Shown: piece after piece, positions 1 through 7,380 of the stretch | Layout of the letters: each line of letters opens with the position of its first letter | Position numbering within the stretch: the stretch's first letter is position 1 | From: DAISJI01 sp964559835 | GTDB taxonomy: Bacteria > Acidobacteriota > Terriglobia > Terriglobales > Acidobacteriaceae | Length of the DNA: 38,077 nt | Direction: 5' to 3' | Assembly: GCA_964559835.1 (NCBI GenBank) | Contig: CAZLJE010000041.1 | Span: forward strand, 1 to 38,077 | Translations under genes and position numbers: made by a program | The notes under the pieces: model-generated | Seen by the model: the letters and a program-made list of their open reading frames with translations, nothing else | The model's database searches: none | Told to the model about the DNA's origin: nothing

Positions 1-1
1 C

Positions 2-211
2 ATCTTTTGGGGACAGGATGACATTTTCTTCACACGCGAAGGAGGAGAAGCTTATTTGCGAGACTTACCGCACGCGGAGATGCACCGTCTCGACTCCGGT
101 CACTTTGCGGTGGAGGACTGTCTCGATCAAATCGCAACGAACATCGGGCGATTCTATGACGAGAAAGTGAACCCGGATGCTCATAGGCTGGTCTCTAGAA
201 GGGCCGGGTAA
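2..211 (+). CDS. Alpha/beta hydrolase, C-terminal fragment
   Basis: The window opens inside this gene; only the last 69 codons are present, ending in TAA at 209-211. The translation has the two late landmarks of the alpha/beta-hydrolase fold: an acidic-residue segment (FWGQDDIFFT) and a catalytic-His segment (DSGHFAVED) about 25 residues later, followed by a C-terminal helix. That spacing and wording are typical of small epoxide-hydrolase or haloalkane-dehalogenase-like esterases. The nucleophile elbow and cap lie outside the window, so the substrate cannot be read. The gene runs in the same direction as the cysteine hydrolase that starts 145 bp downstream. Confidence 0.75.
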   Translation: MFWGQDDIFFTREGGEAYLRDLPHAEMHRLDSGHFAVEDCLDQIATNIGRFYDEKVNPDAHRLVSRRAG

Positions 212-356
212 TGAGCGAGCGATGTAAGTTCAACGCTCCTCTGTCTCATGCGCGACTTGACGCGTAAGTTTCTGACCCGACCGGTGACTTAACCGGTTGA
301 CGGTCGCATTGAACGAGAATTGCTTTCGATTGAGTGGGCGCATTGGAGGAAATAAC

Positions 357-1004
357 ATGGCAAATGTGACGTTTGAAAAAGAGATCACCGCACTCGTCGT
401 CATCGATCCGTACAACGATTTCATTTCCGAGGGAGGCAAAGTATGGGATCGCTTGAAGACTGTCGCCGAAGGAAATGACTGTATTCCTCATATGTTACAG
501 ATCCTGAATGCTGCGCGGAAGGCGGAGCTTCGCGTCTTCTATGCGCTGCATCGTCGATACCGTCCAGGCGACTACGAGACCTGGAAGTACATCGCGCCCA
601 TCCAGAAGGCAGCCTGGTCGCGTAAGGCGTTCGAATACGGCACGTGGGGAGGCGAGATCCGCAGCGAGTTCAAACATCAACCGGGGGAAATCGTCGCTCT
701 GGAGCATTGGGGTTCCAGTGGTTTCGCCAACACGGACTTGGATCTGCAGCTCAAGAGACACGGCATCGACAAGCTGATCGTTATGGGGCTCATCGCACAC
801 ACATGCGTGGAGGCAACCGTTCGTTATGCGGCGGAGCTTGGCTACGAGGTAACGATGGTAAGAGACGCGACCGCGGATTACTCGGACGTGGAAATGCGCG
901 CCGCTCTCGACATCAATATCCCAAACTATGCCACTGCCGTTGTGACGGCCAATGAAGTCGTCGAGGCCCTTTCAACGCGCGTTCCGCTTAAGCAGAGCGC
1001 CTAG
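357..1004 (+). CDS. Isochorismatase-like cysteine hydrolase
   Basis: This is a 215-residue cytosolic hydrolase of the isochorismatase superfamily, which cleaves amide, ester or vinyl-ether bonds with a Cys nucleophile. The ATG at 357 is chosen because GGAGGA at 345-350 sits 6 nt upstream; an in-frame GTG-type start at 297 has no such site and adds a poorly conserved leader. The catalytic Asp is D17 (VVIDPYNDF) and the nucleophile is C150 (LIAHTCVEATVRYA). Family members usually have a Lys six residues before the Phe of the SxF motif. Here the segment reads EHWGSSGF, placing H117 at that position; related unassigned members also have the EHW form as I remember them. The substrate is unknown. 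Length is normal for the family. Confidence 0.85.
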   Translation: MANVTFEKEITALVVIDPYNDFISEGGKVWDRLKTVAEGNDCIPHMLQILNAARKAELRVFYALHRRYRPGDYETWKYIAPIQKAAWSRKAFEYGTWGGEIRSEFKHQPGEIVALEHWGSSGFANTDLDLQLKRHGIDKLIVMGLIAHTCVEATVRYAAELGYEVTMVRDATADYSDVEMRAALDINIPNYATAVVTANEVVEALSTRVPLKQSA

Positions 1005-1071
1005 ACACGCGCGTCGTGGAGGACTCAGACTCAAGCCGGGTCTCGTCCGATCTTGAGCGACTAACCCGCCC

Positions 1072-2236
1072 ATGTCACGGATCCGAGAATTGAATATGGC
1101 GATGAATTTCGGTTCCACGTTCCGGACAAGTAAGGAGCTAACCAGTCTTCTCGGTATCCACTATCCGATCATTCAAGGTCCGCTGGGAGGTTTGTCGTCG
1201 CAACGCCTCACCGCAGCCGTGTCGAACTTCGGAGGTCTGGGTTCGTTTGGCGCTCACGGGCTCGAACCTGGAGCCATCCGAGATGTCATCCGGGAGATTC
1301 GCTCCCTGACGTCTCGACCGTTTGCCATGAACCTCTGGGTATCGATGGAGGATGAGGCAGCCTTCACGTCCGACGAACAGGCTTTTCGTCGTAGTCTCTC
1401 CCGCATATCGAAGCACATCGAAGAAGTCAGTGGTGTTCTCCCCGCCTACGTGCCTTACAAGCCGCTGCGATTTTGAAGATCAGGTCCAGGTTCTGCTCGA
1501 AGAGAAAGTGCCTGTGTTCAGCTTCATCTGCGGAATTCCGTCCAGGAACGTCCTCGACGAATGTCGTGCGCGCGGAATCGCAACCATCGGCACCGCAACG
1601 ACCGTCGATGAGGCGATTGCTCTTGATGAAGCAGGCGTCGACGGCGTCGTTGCTTCCGGCTTCGAGGCCGGCGGCCACCGAGGCGCGTTTCTCCGGCCTG
1701 CAGAAGATTCTCTGATCGGGACGATGTCGCTCGTGCCCCAGGCGGTCGACGCAATCAATGTCCCCGTTGTCGCCGCCGGCGGAATAGCCGACGCGCGTGG
1801 GATCATTGCCGCTCTTGCGCTCGGCGCATCCGGCGTGCAGATGGGAACCGCGTTCCTCACCTGCAAAGAATCAGGCTCCAGCCCGAATCATTGCAATGCT
1901 CTCCTCAGCACCGGCGCGCGAACGACGGCTCTGACCAGAGGCTTTACCGGAAGACTCGCCCGTGGCATCGCGAACACATTGCTGGATGAGCTGAATGCTA
2001 AAGACGCTGAGATCCTTCCCTACCCGCTTCAGCGGGCCCTGATGCGTAATCTTGTCGTCTTTGCCGACAAGGCGGGCCGTCTCGACCTTATGCAATTGTG
2101 GGCCGGACAAAGCGCGCCGCTCAGTCGTTGCGACGATGTAAATGCTTTCCTGAGCAAGTTGGTGACGCAAGTGTCGGAAGTGTCTAAGACCGTTCAGCGC
2201 TCAATGTCCGACGGCTTCGGTCGCACCCAGATCTGA
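1072..2236 (+). pseudogene. Nitronate monooxygenase, interrupted by a frameshift
   Basis: This encodes an FMN-dependent TIM-barrel enzyme of the nitronate monooxygenase (2-nitropropane dioxygenase) family, which oxidises alkyl nitronates. The N-terminal part (GIHYPIIQGPLGGLSS, FGAHGL, PFAMNLWVS) reads in one frame to a TGA at 1474-1476. The rest (VPVFSFICGIPS, FEAGGHRGAF with the active-site His, GGIADARGIIAAL and GVQMGTAFL of the phosphate-binding region) continues in the next frame to 2236. Removing one T from the TTTT run at 1471-1474 restores a continuous reading (PLRFEDQVQVL), so a single-base insertion explains the break. It may be a real mutation or a sequencing or assembly error. The start may be 1072 or 1096. 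Once repaired the product has about 380 residues, near family length. Confidence 0.8.
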
Positions 2237-2484
2237 CCCTTTGTTAATCATCCACAATGCGGTTGGCTAGAGTCGTCTGGTGGACACAGCCGTCTCCATT
2301 GCGTCACAAAAGCTGAATATGTTTGTTTCTCATCCTCGAGAGCGCGCTAACTTATTGCGCGAGCTCGCTGAGGAACTGCTGGCCGTCTCTCAACGGAGCA
2401 TTGCCCCGGCACATTGAGCGGAGGCCGTACAGCACACCGGAGCGGGAAGACTTAGCGTGGCGAGAGGTAGAGGGCCGGATGGAA

Positions 2485-2508
2485 GGGCGGTTCCCGCAAG
2501 GACCGCCC
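2485..2508. terminator. Hairpin between convergent genes, terminator-like
   Basis: A GC-rich inverted repeat (GGGCGGT... with ...ACCGCCC, extended by CC/GG after a one-base bulge, loop about 5 nt) lies between the 3' ends of the nitronate monooxygenase gene (plus) and the FecR gene (minus). A short T-rich stretch follows on the plus strand, so it could end transcription in either direction. The remaining 2237-2484 region shows no convincing gene. Confidence 0.5.
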
Positions 2509-2527
2509 TATTTCGAGTGACGATCAA

Positions 2528-3592
2528 TCAACGCCCGTGGCCGCCGCCACCGTGGAATCCACCGCCTCCATGAAAACCGCCGCCTCCATGAAAACCGCCG
2601 CTATGGACGGCTCCGCCGTGGAAGCCGCCTCCCTCGAATGCGGAATGACCGTGGACCTCTCCACTGTGGAAGCCCGGGTGTCCGTGGAATCCCCTATCGT
2701 GTAAACCATCAAGCGGCCTGTCGTGAAATCCCGCTACGAACGCACCACGTTCACGGAAACCGAATCCGCGATCGAAGTGATGGTGAAAGTGGTCGCCGAA
2801 GCCAAAGAAAAAGGGCGAATCGACGAGCAACCCGGGCGAATAAAATCCCCAACCGAATGGGCTGTAAAAGATGCCGTCACCGGGGATGAAGGTATAGCTG
2901 CCAAACCACGGATCCCAATACCAACCAGTTCCGGGCCAGAAGCCCGAAGTATAGACTTGGGCCTGATCGCCGTTGGCTTCCGCTAGATACTCCGAGCGCA
3001 GACTGCTCCACCGGTAAAAGTCTTCCTGCTTGTAGGAATTCTTATCGACCTTATCTGCTTTCTCGTTCGGACTGTCAACGTTGAGCGTTCGGTTATCGCC
3101 CAATTTGACTTGTTGCGAGCCGCGACCCACTACGGCTTCGCCTTTGACCACTGTCACTTGCCCATGGTCAGCATCGAAGGAGTACAACCCGGCCTTTCGA
3201 ATTGTCGTGGTCGAGTCCTTTTCGTCGATGCGAATGTTGTTCTCCTTATGAATTGCGGCCACTTCAACCGCGGCGCGCCCCGTTGCAAGGTGCACGTCGA
3301 TGTTGGTCAATCTGGCCGAGACCAGGGTCGCTGAGCTATTGTCGTCGATCCTGAGGAACACACCAGGCGTCAGAAGAATTTCAGCTCTCCCATTTTGCGT
3401 CGAAACCGTCTGGCCTTCGAGAAGAGTAGCTGAACCTACAGAATTAGCGTCGAGAGGCTGCGCATTGATGAATGCTTGACCCTCGACATAGTTGATCGTA
3501 CCCGGTTGCGCTGGATTTGCACCCCAAGCAGGTGCAGATAGAGTCGCAGCCAGGATGAGCGCAAACAACAGCTTCAACCATGACTGCTTCAT
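2528..3592 (-). CDS. Secreted FecR-domain protein with Gly/His-rich tail
   Basis: This 354-residue exported protein starts with a clear signal peptide (MKQSWLKLLFALILAATLSAPAWGA). A FecR-type beta domain covers roughly residues 30-170, with features such as EGQTVSTQNGRAEILLTPG and LRIDDNSSATL. An aromatic Gly/Trp/Phe region follows (about 215-270), then a tail of FHGG and HGG repeats rich in His and Gly. FecR domains in FecR itself sense periplasmic signals for sigma factors, but this protein has no transmembrane anti-sigma part, so a structural or metal-binding envelope role is more likely. The His-rich tail could bind Cu, Ni or Zn (inference). The start is supported by AAGGAG at about 3604-3610 on the complement. 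It diverges from the secreted protein at 3824. Confidence 0.8.
   Translation of the reverse strand: MKQSWLKLLFALILAATLSAPAWGANPAQPGTINYVEGQAFINAQPLDANSVGSATLLEGQTVSTQNGRAEILLTPGVFLRIDDNSSATLVSARLTNIDVHLATGRAAVEVAAIHKENNIRIDEKDSTTTIRKAGLYSFDADHGQVTVVKGEAVVGRGSQQVKLGDNRTLNVDSPNEKADKVDKNSYKQEDFYRWSSLRSEYLAEANGDQAQVYTSGFWPGTGWYWDPWFGSYTFIPGDGIFYSPFGWGFYSPGLLVDSPFFFGFGDHFHHHFDRGFGFRERGAFVAGFHDRPLDGLHDRGFHGHPGFHSGEVHGHSAFEGGGFHGGAVHSGGFHGGGGFHGGGGFHGGGGHGR
2563..2598. repeat. Two perfect 18-bp tandem units in the FecR protein tail
   Basis: The unit CGCCTCCATGAAAACCGC occurs twice back to back (2563-2580, 2581-2598), with degenerate flanking copies. It encodes the FHGGGG repeats near the C-terminus of the FecR protein. 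The near-identity suggests recent slippage expansion, so the tail length is likely to vary between strains. Confidence 0.85.
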
Positions 3593-3823
3593 AATTGATC
3601 ATTCTCCTTCTGGCCATTAGATGAACACAAAGTCAATTGGTCGCGCGGTGCCTCGCGCTACCCACGACACACGCAAGATGCAGCGACTCTACCCGTGTTG
3701 TTATGTATTGATGATTTGCTCGTTTCAGGAATCGTCACGGTCGTTAAGAGCTGCTTAACATAACGCAATGAATCTGAGCCAGTTGAGAAGGCATCGAACG
3801 GGTAGCAGTTAAGTCAGGACATT

Positions 3824-4549
3824 GTGAAGAGGACAACTTACATATCGGCAGTGATTCTACTAGTGCTCGTGCTACCGGCGTTCGCGCAGATCAGGGGCGT
3901 ACCTCCATCGGTGACTTCGATGGGGCCGGGGCGAGGCAGGAATCCCGGGCCTGCGGCGAGCGTCACGTCGCTCGGGCCACGCGGCTTCGCGCCCCGCGGC
4001 GCCGGGCCAAACCATTTCTCCAGCGGCTCATCCTTCCGAGATGGACGCCACCGTGGTTCCAATAATCTGCGTAACGGCCGTCGTCACCGCAATGACGCGG
4101 TTGGTTTCTACCCGTACGTGCCCTATGGATACACCTACGACCCTTATGGATATGTAGATGGAAATGGGTATCAGGATCAGGCGCCCGCCGATTCTGAGTC
4201 GGACCAGGTAGCAGAACCAGACCCAGGTGTTCCGACCGCGGCATCTGCTCCACCCGACAACAGCCAGCAACCGGCCGCAGGCGAGCAACGTCCTGCGGAC
4301 ACGACGCCGCAGATCCCGGTCATGTTGGTTTACCGCGACGGCCACGAGCAGGATGTCATGAACTACGCCATCGTTGGGTCGACGCTCTATGACATGGACG
4401 CGTCTATGACGCACAAGATTCCCTTGGCGGAACTGGACCTGAAGGCGACGGTCAAGGCGAATGACGATCGCGGCATCGAGTTCAGCCTGCCAACGTCGGC
4501 GAACATGGAATACTCCGCTGGCAAGCAAGCCTCAGGATCCGTCTGGTGA
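3824..4549 (+). CDS. Small secreted protein with VTSLGP motifs
   Basis: A 241-residue protein with a signal peptide (MKRTTYISAVILLVLVLPAFAQ), then two imperfect copies of a P-x-SVTS(M/L)GP motif, an Arg/Gly/Asn-rich stretch, a Tyr/Pro/Gly segment and a Pro/Ala/Gln-rich linker. The only compact domain is C-terminal (about 170-225; MLVYRDGHEQDVMNYAIVG), resembling a small beta domain I associate with secreted acidobacterial proteins of unknown function. Translation starts at GTG (3824). The last 15 or so residues (from about EYSAGKQ) look unlike the domain. They overlap, in another frame, a sequence resembling an integrase tail, so the original C-terminus may have been replaced by a deletion junction. 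The function is unknown; an envelope location is expected. Confidence 0.65.
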   Translation: MKRTTYISAVILLVLVLPAFAQIRGVPPSVTSMGPGRGRNPGPAASVTSLGPRGFAPRGAGPNHFSSGSSFRDGRHRGSNNLRNGRRHRNDAVGFYPYVPYGYTYDPYGYVDGNGYQDQAPADSESDQVAEPDPGVPTAASAPPDNSQQPAAGEQRPADTTPQIPVMLVYRDGHEQDVMNYAIVGSTLYDMDASMTHKIPLAELDLKATVKANDDRGIEFSLPTSANMEYSAGKQASGSVW

Positions 4550-4644
4550 AATTCGTGAAGCAGCACGCCGCAGCGCAAGTCGATCCGGAACAAGCTGCGC
4601 GTCGCGAAGCAGCTTGGGAAAGAATCCCCGCTACCCTTCAGTAA
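4546..4644 (+). pseudogene. Possible integrase C-terminal tail fragment
   Basis: One frame reads VKFVKQHAAAQVDPEQAARR... and ends in TAA at 4642-4644, 45 bp before the tRNA-Asn fragment. It resembles the tail of the better supported recombinase remnant at 34482-34751 (RLVNFVKTSAAQ...AAR): both have R-L-V-x-F-V-K followed by an Ala/Gln-rich stretch, and both sit just left of the same 43-bp repeat. After the stop come two GGGTCA-type words (complement strand, 4650-4672), which could be integrase arm sites. No catalytic motif survives, so the call rests on position and weak similarity. It may be the leftover of an integrase belonging to an element to the left. Confidence 0.35.
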
Positions 4645-4689
4645 ACTTGCGTGACCCTTATTTGACCCGAGCGCTTTTCGCGGATTTGC

Positions 4690-4754
<65 letters not shown>

Positions 4755-4832
4755 CGAACGGACTTGCTGTGAACTCAACAACTGAGCGGCACCGATGGCT
4801 ACTCTGGAAGCCGCATAAATACTGATGACAAT

Positions 4833-4856
4833 TCTTGTCCGTCCCCTACTTGTCCC
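4833..4856. other. Repeated GGGAC words, candidate integrase arm sites
   Basis: Read on the complement, this stretch holds GGGACAAGTAG followed by GGGACGGAC, so GGGAC recurs about 11 bp apart, just inside the left repeat. A similar pair (GGGACGGCTA then GGGACA) lies just inside the right repeat at about 34709-34725. Matching short direct repeats on both inner flanks fit arm-type integrase sites of an attP. This is an inference from pattern only. Confidence 0.35.
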
Positions 4857-4921
4857 TTGGATTTGGCAGAGATTCTCCGGTAGATCCTCCGGCAATGAAA
4901 CCTGTAGACGTCACTCGCGTT

Positions 4922-4951
4922 GGCGGCAAATCTCGACAGAGATTTGCCGCC
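4922..4951. terminator. Perfect 13-bp stem hairpin after the cupredoxin gene
   Basis: GGCGGCAAATCTC and its exact reverse complement are separated by the 4-nt loop GACA. It lies about 80 bp beyond the stop codon of the minus-strand cupredoxin gene and is the likely end of the porin-cupredoxin transcript. No clear U-tract follows on the minus strand, so it may act as a 3' stabiliser or a Rho-assisted stop. The rest of 4755-5029 shows no gene. Confidence 0.55.
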
Positions 4952-5029
4952 TCCTTACCTAGTGGTGCCGGTCTGCTGCGGCGGCGTGCAGTCGCCGCAG
5001 ATTACCGTAAGCTCTGCCGGAGATGATCC

Positions 5030-5725
5030 CTACGGGTAAGTACGCTGCACGCTATCGTAGTCCTTACCAAACTTGTTCTTGTGGGCGACGGGGCCTTCGA
5101 CGGTCTGCCGGATGCGGAGCGCGAGCGTGGAATCGGCAGGGACCGTGATCTCGCGGGAGGCAGCGGCCAAAACATCGCTGCTGCTGAGCTCGAACCACGT
5201 CTCAACGCGATAGCGGCCAGGCGGAACGCCGGGGATGGTCACGTCGCCGGACGCGTCGCTGACGCCGAAGTACGGCGTTGGCATGGCCACCACTACCGCG
5301 CTCATCTCAGGGTGAATGTTGCAGAAGATGAACGACACACCCGCCTTGTCGAATTTCACGGCACGGGAACTGCCGGCTTCGTAGAGGCCAAGGTCGAAAC
5401 GCTTGCCCTTGTAGAGCGAAAAGACGTTATGAAAGAAGGGGTCCTGGTTGGGAAAATCGACGACGGACCCAACGGGTATGACCAGCAGGTGGGGCTCGAA
5501 TCGTTTGTTGTGCTGCGCGAGTCTGGCGCGAGTCGGCTCGACAGGCGGAACGTCTCCCGACAGCGGCGTCAGCCAAACGACGACGTTGGCGTTGCTGACG
5601 TTATTGTGCTCGGTGGCGCTCTCAACCGTGACTTTGGCATGAAACGCCGACTGGCCGACGCTGAGACCTGCGCCGGCAAACAGGGCGAACAGACAGGCAC
5701 CGATTCCGCGCAGGGTCCGCTTCAG
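5030..5725 (-). CDS. Exported type-1 copper cupredoxin with C-terminal beta domain
   Basis: The reading frame runs back from TAG at 5030 to the end of the porin gene, giving about 231 residues. It starts with a signal-like segment (KRTLRGIGACLFALFAGAGL). The cupredoxin ligands are H99 (PFFHNVFS), C135, H138 and M141 (FCNIHPEM), a full blue-copper set. A carboxypeptidase-regulatory-like beta domain follows (about 155-210; DVTIPGVPPGRYRVETWFE). Such MauL- or plastocyanin-like proteins carry electrons or bind copper in the periplasm. No ATG, GTG or TTG lies near the N-terminus. CTG at 5725 or ATT at 5728, overlapping the porin stop, are the only candidates, so translation may depend on coupling, or a base may be wrong. 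An internal GTG at 5359 would cut off the first Cu ligand. Confidence 0.75.
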   Translation of the reverse strand: MKRTLRGIGACLFALFAGAGLSVGQSAFHAKVTVESATEHNNVSNANVVVWLTPLSGDVPPVEPTRARLAQHNKRFEPHLLVIPVGSVVDFPNQDPFFHNVFSLYKGKRFDLGLYEAGSSRAVKFDKAGVSFIFCNIHPEMSAVVVAMPTPYFGVSDASGDVTIPGVPPGRYRVETWFELSSSDVLAAASREITVPADSTLALRIRQTVEGPVAHKNKFGKDYDSVQRTYP

Positions 5726-7251
5726 AATGACACCCCGATCGACAGATTGATATGGTCGGCCGAGTTCTTCGCGCCGGTTAACCCATATGTTCTCAGGTGA
5801 CGATATTCCAGCGCAAACAACAAGTTCGAACGCGGACGAAAGATGGAGTTGAATATCAGTGTCTGGTTACGCGAGAGCGGGGTGAATGCATAGGTGCGCG
5901 GCTTGGCAAAGAATTCCAGGTCCTTGCTGAGCGGATTGGAAGTACCCGCAACGGCGTTGAACTCGAGCTTGTTCACAGGATGGAACTTGAGTTGCGACCA
6001 TCCGCCGATATCGTTCAGGGGGCGTATATGAGTGGTGGCGAGGTCGGGGTCTCCGTCGAACAATGCGCTCATCCAGATGCCGCCGCCGAGACCGCCAATG
6101 GCTTGGCCGCGGTAGATTTCGCCCGAGAGCGCGACCGTGCGCGTGAGCGGAAGATTAAAGTCGCCGGTCACGAGCCAAGAGTCGATGTCCTTACTAAAAC
6201 CCCAATTCTGCCGGCCGTAGTAACCGCCGAATCCGGCACTGGCGGTCTGACCCCGAGCAATGGCGTTCCACCCGAAATGGGTACCGAAGGCGGGTAGGCG
6301 GCTGGCCTCCGCATTATCGGGAGTACGATTAAAAGTGTTGTCGGGAGGCTCCTCGGTCAACGTATCGAGGATGCCGAAGCTCCAGGCGAGAGTGGATTTT
6401 TCTGAGATTGTCCAGCGGCGCTCGGCACGGATCTGAGGCTGCCAAACCCACAGGTTTCCCGACCATGAGAGCGCCGGCTCGGCGATCGAGGCATAAGAGG
6501 TAGGCGACAACGGCGAAAAGAACGGCGTGTCCTGGCCTGCGATCACACTCCAGTTCTTCCAATCGAGGCGCGCGTGCGCAGTGCGCAGGCGGGCGATTCC
6601 CATGCTCGCTCCATAGTGGGTCGCGGGCAAGCCACCGTAGAAGTCGACCTCGGCATCGGCGCTGCTGCGGGCGCCTCCGACGACCGGCCCGATCACTTCG
6701 ACGCCCAACGTGGTCTGGCGGAGTGTAGCTCCGGTATCCCCGCCGTTATTCCCGGCACTCCCACGGAATGCGCGGTTCGGCAGATCCGTCACGTCCACGT
6801 TCCCGAAATTGCTGTAGGTGTTCATCAAGACCATACCGTTCAGACGGACCTTGTACCGTGAGACGCTTTCGACCTTCGTCTGCTCGTACTCCGCGACTTT
6901 TGCCGCGATCAGGTCCTGATCGCTAGATGGCGCTTCGGCCTGTACCGCGGAGGGATTCTGGTTGATGTCGGAAAGCGTCGGGAACTGCGAGCGGTCGGCC
7001 GGCGCTGGCGCAGCGGGAGTAGCCTGGGCAGGTACTCCCAACCTTTGCTGAATCGTGCGCATTTGGTCGCGCAGGGCGGCAATCTCCTGCTTGCACTGTT
7101 GCAGCTCGGAGCGCGTCGACGCCAACTCGGTACGTAGTTCCCGCACGTCCGGAGATACAGGGGCCGCAGGCGCCGGCTGTTGCGCGCCGTACAAGAGAGC
7201 CGTACAGAGTAGGACAGGTAGGACGGAAAAAACCCGTTTCAGCGAAAGCAT
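5722..7251 (-). CDS. Outer-membrane porin with N-terminal coiled coil (DcaP-like)
   Basis: A 509-residue protein with a signal peptide (about 1-23, ending near LLYGA), then a periplasmic coiled coil (about 37-72; LRTELASTRSELQQCKQEI) and a Pro/Ala linker. The rest is long amphipathic beta-strand sequence rich in Gly, Asn and aromatic residues, ending SIGVSF with the C-terminal Phe used for outer-membrane assembly. The architecture matches DcaP-like trimeric porins, which take up small anionic or aromatic compounds. The stop overlaps the start of the cupredoxin gene, so the two form an operon. A GAGGG site precedes the ATG at 7251. It diverges from the hybrid kinase at 7381 across a 129-bp gap that must hold both promoters. 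The substrate is unknown. Confidence 0.8.
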   Translation of the reverse strand: MLSLKRVFSVLPVLLCTALLYGAQQPAPAAPVSPDVRELRTELASTRSELQQCKQEIAALRDQMRTIQQRLGVPAQATPAAPAPADRSQFPTLSDINQNPSAVQAEAPSSDQDLIAAKVAEYEQTKVESVSRYKVRLNGMVLMNTYSNFGNVDVTDLPNRAFRGSAGNNGGDTGATLRQTTLGVEVIGPVVGGARSSADAEVDFYGGLPATHYGASMGIARLRTAHARLDWKNWSVIAGQDTPFFSPLSPTSYASIAEPALSWSGNLWVWQPQIRAERRWTISEKSTLAWSFGILDTLTEEPPDNTFNRTPDNAEASRLPAFGTHFGWNAIARGQTASAGFGGYYGRQNWGFSKDIDSWLVTGDFNLPLTRTVALSGEIYRGQAIGGLGGGIWMSALFDGDPDLATTHIRPLNDIGGWSQLKFHPVNKLEFNAVAGTSNPLSKDLEFFAKPRTYAFTPLSRNQTLIFNSIFRPRSNLLFALEYRHLRTYGLTGAKNSADHINLSIGVSF

Positions 7252-7380
7252 GTTGTGCCCTCACACGGAAAGATGATGGGACTATATCGCGCCCGAGCAG
7301 GTGAATGCATTACCTGCGTAACCGAGCAGGTTGTAACGAAACCGGTTCCGTAATCTCTCTCGTGCGAAACCGGGTAGCAA

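Noticed and set aside
2323..2520. Small frame of 65 codons between the nitronate gene and the FecR gene
   Set aside because: No ribosome site, no domain, and it runs through the terminator-like hairpin.
5081..5800. Plus-strand frame of 239 codons
   Set aside because: Opposite the cupredoxin gene, whose copper site and signal peptide are clear; low-complexity charged sequence.
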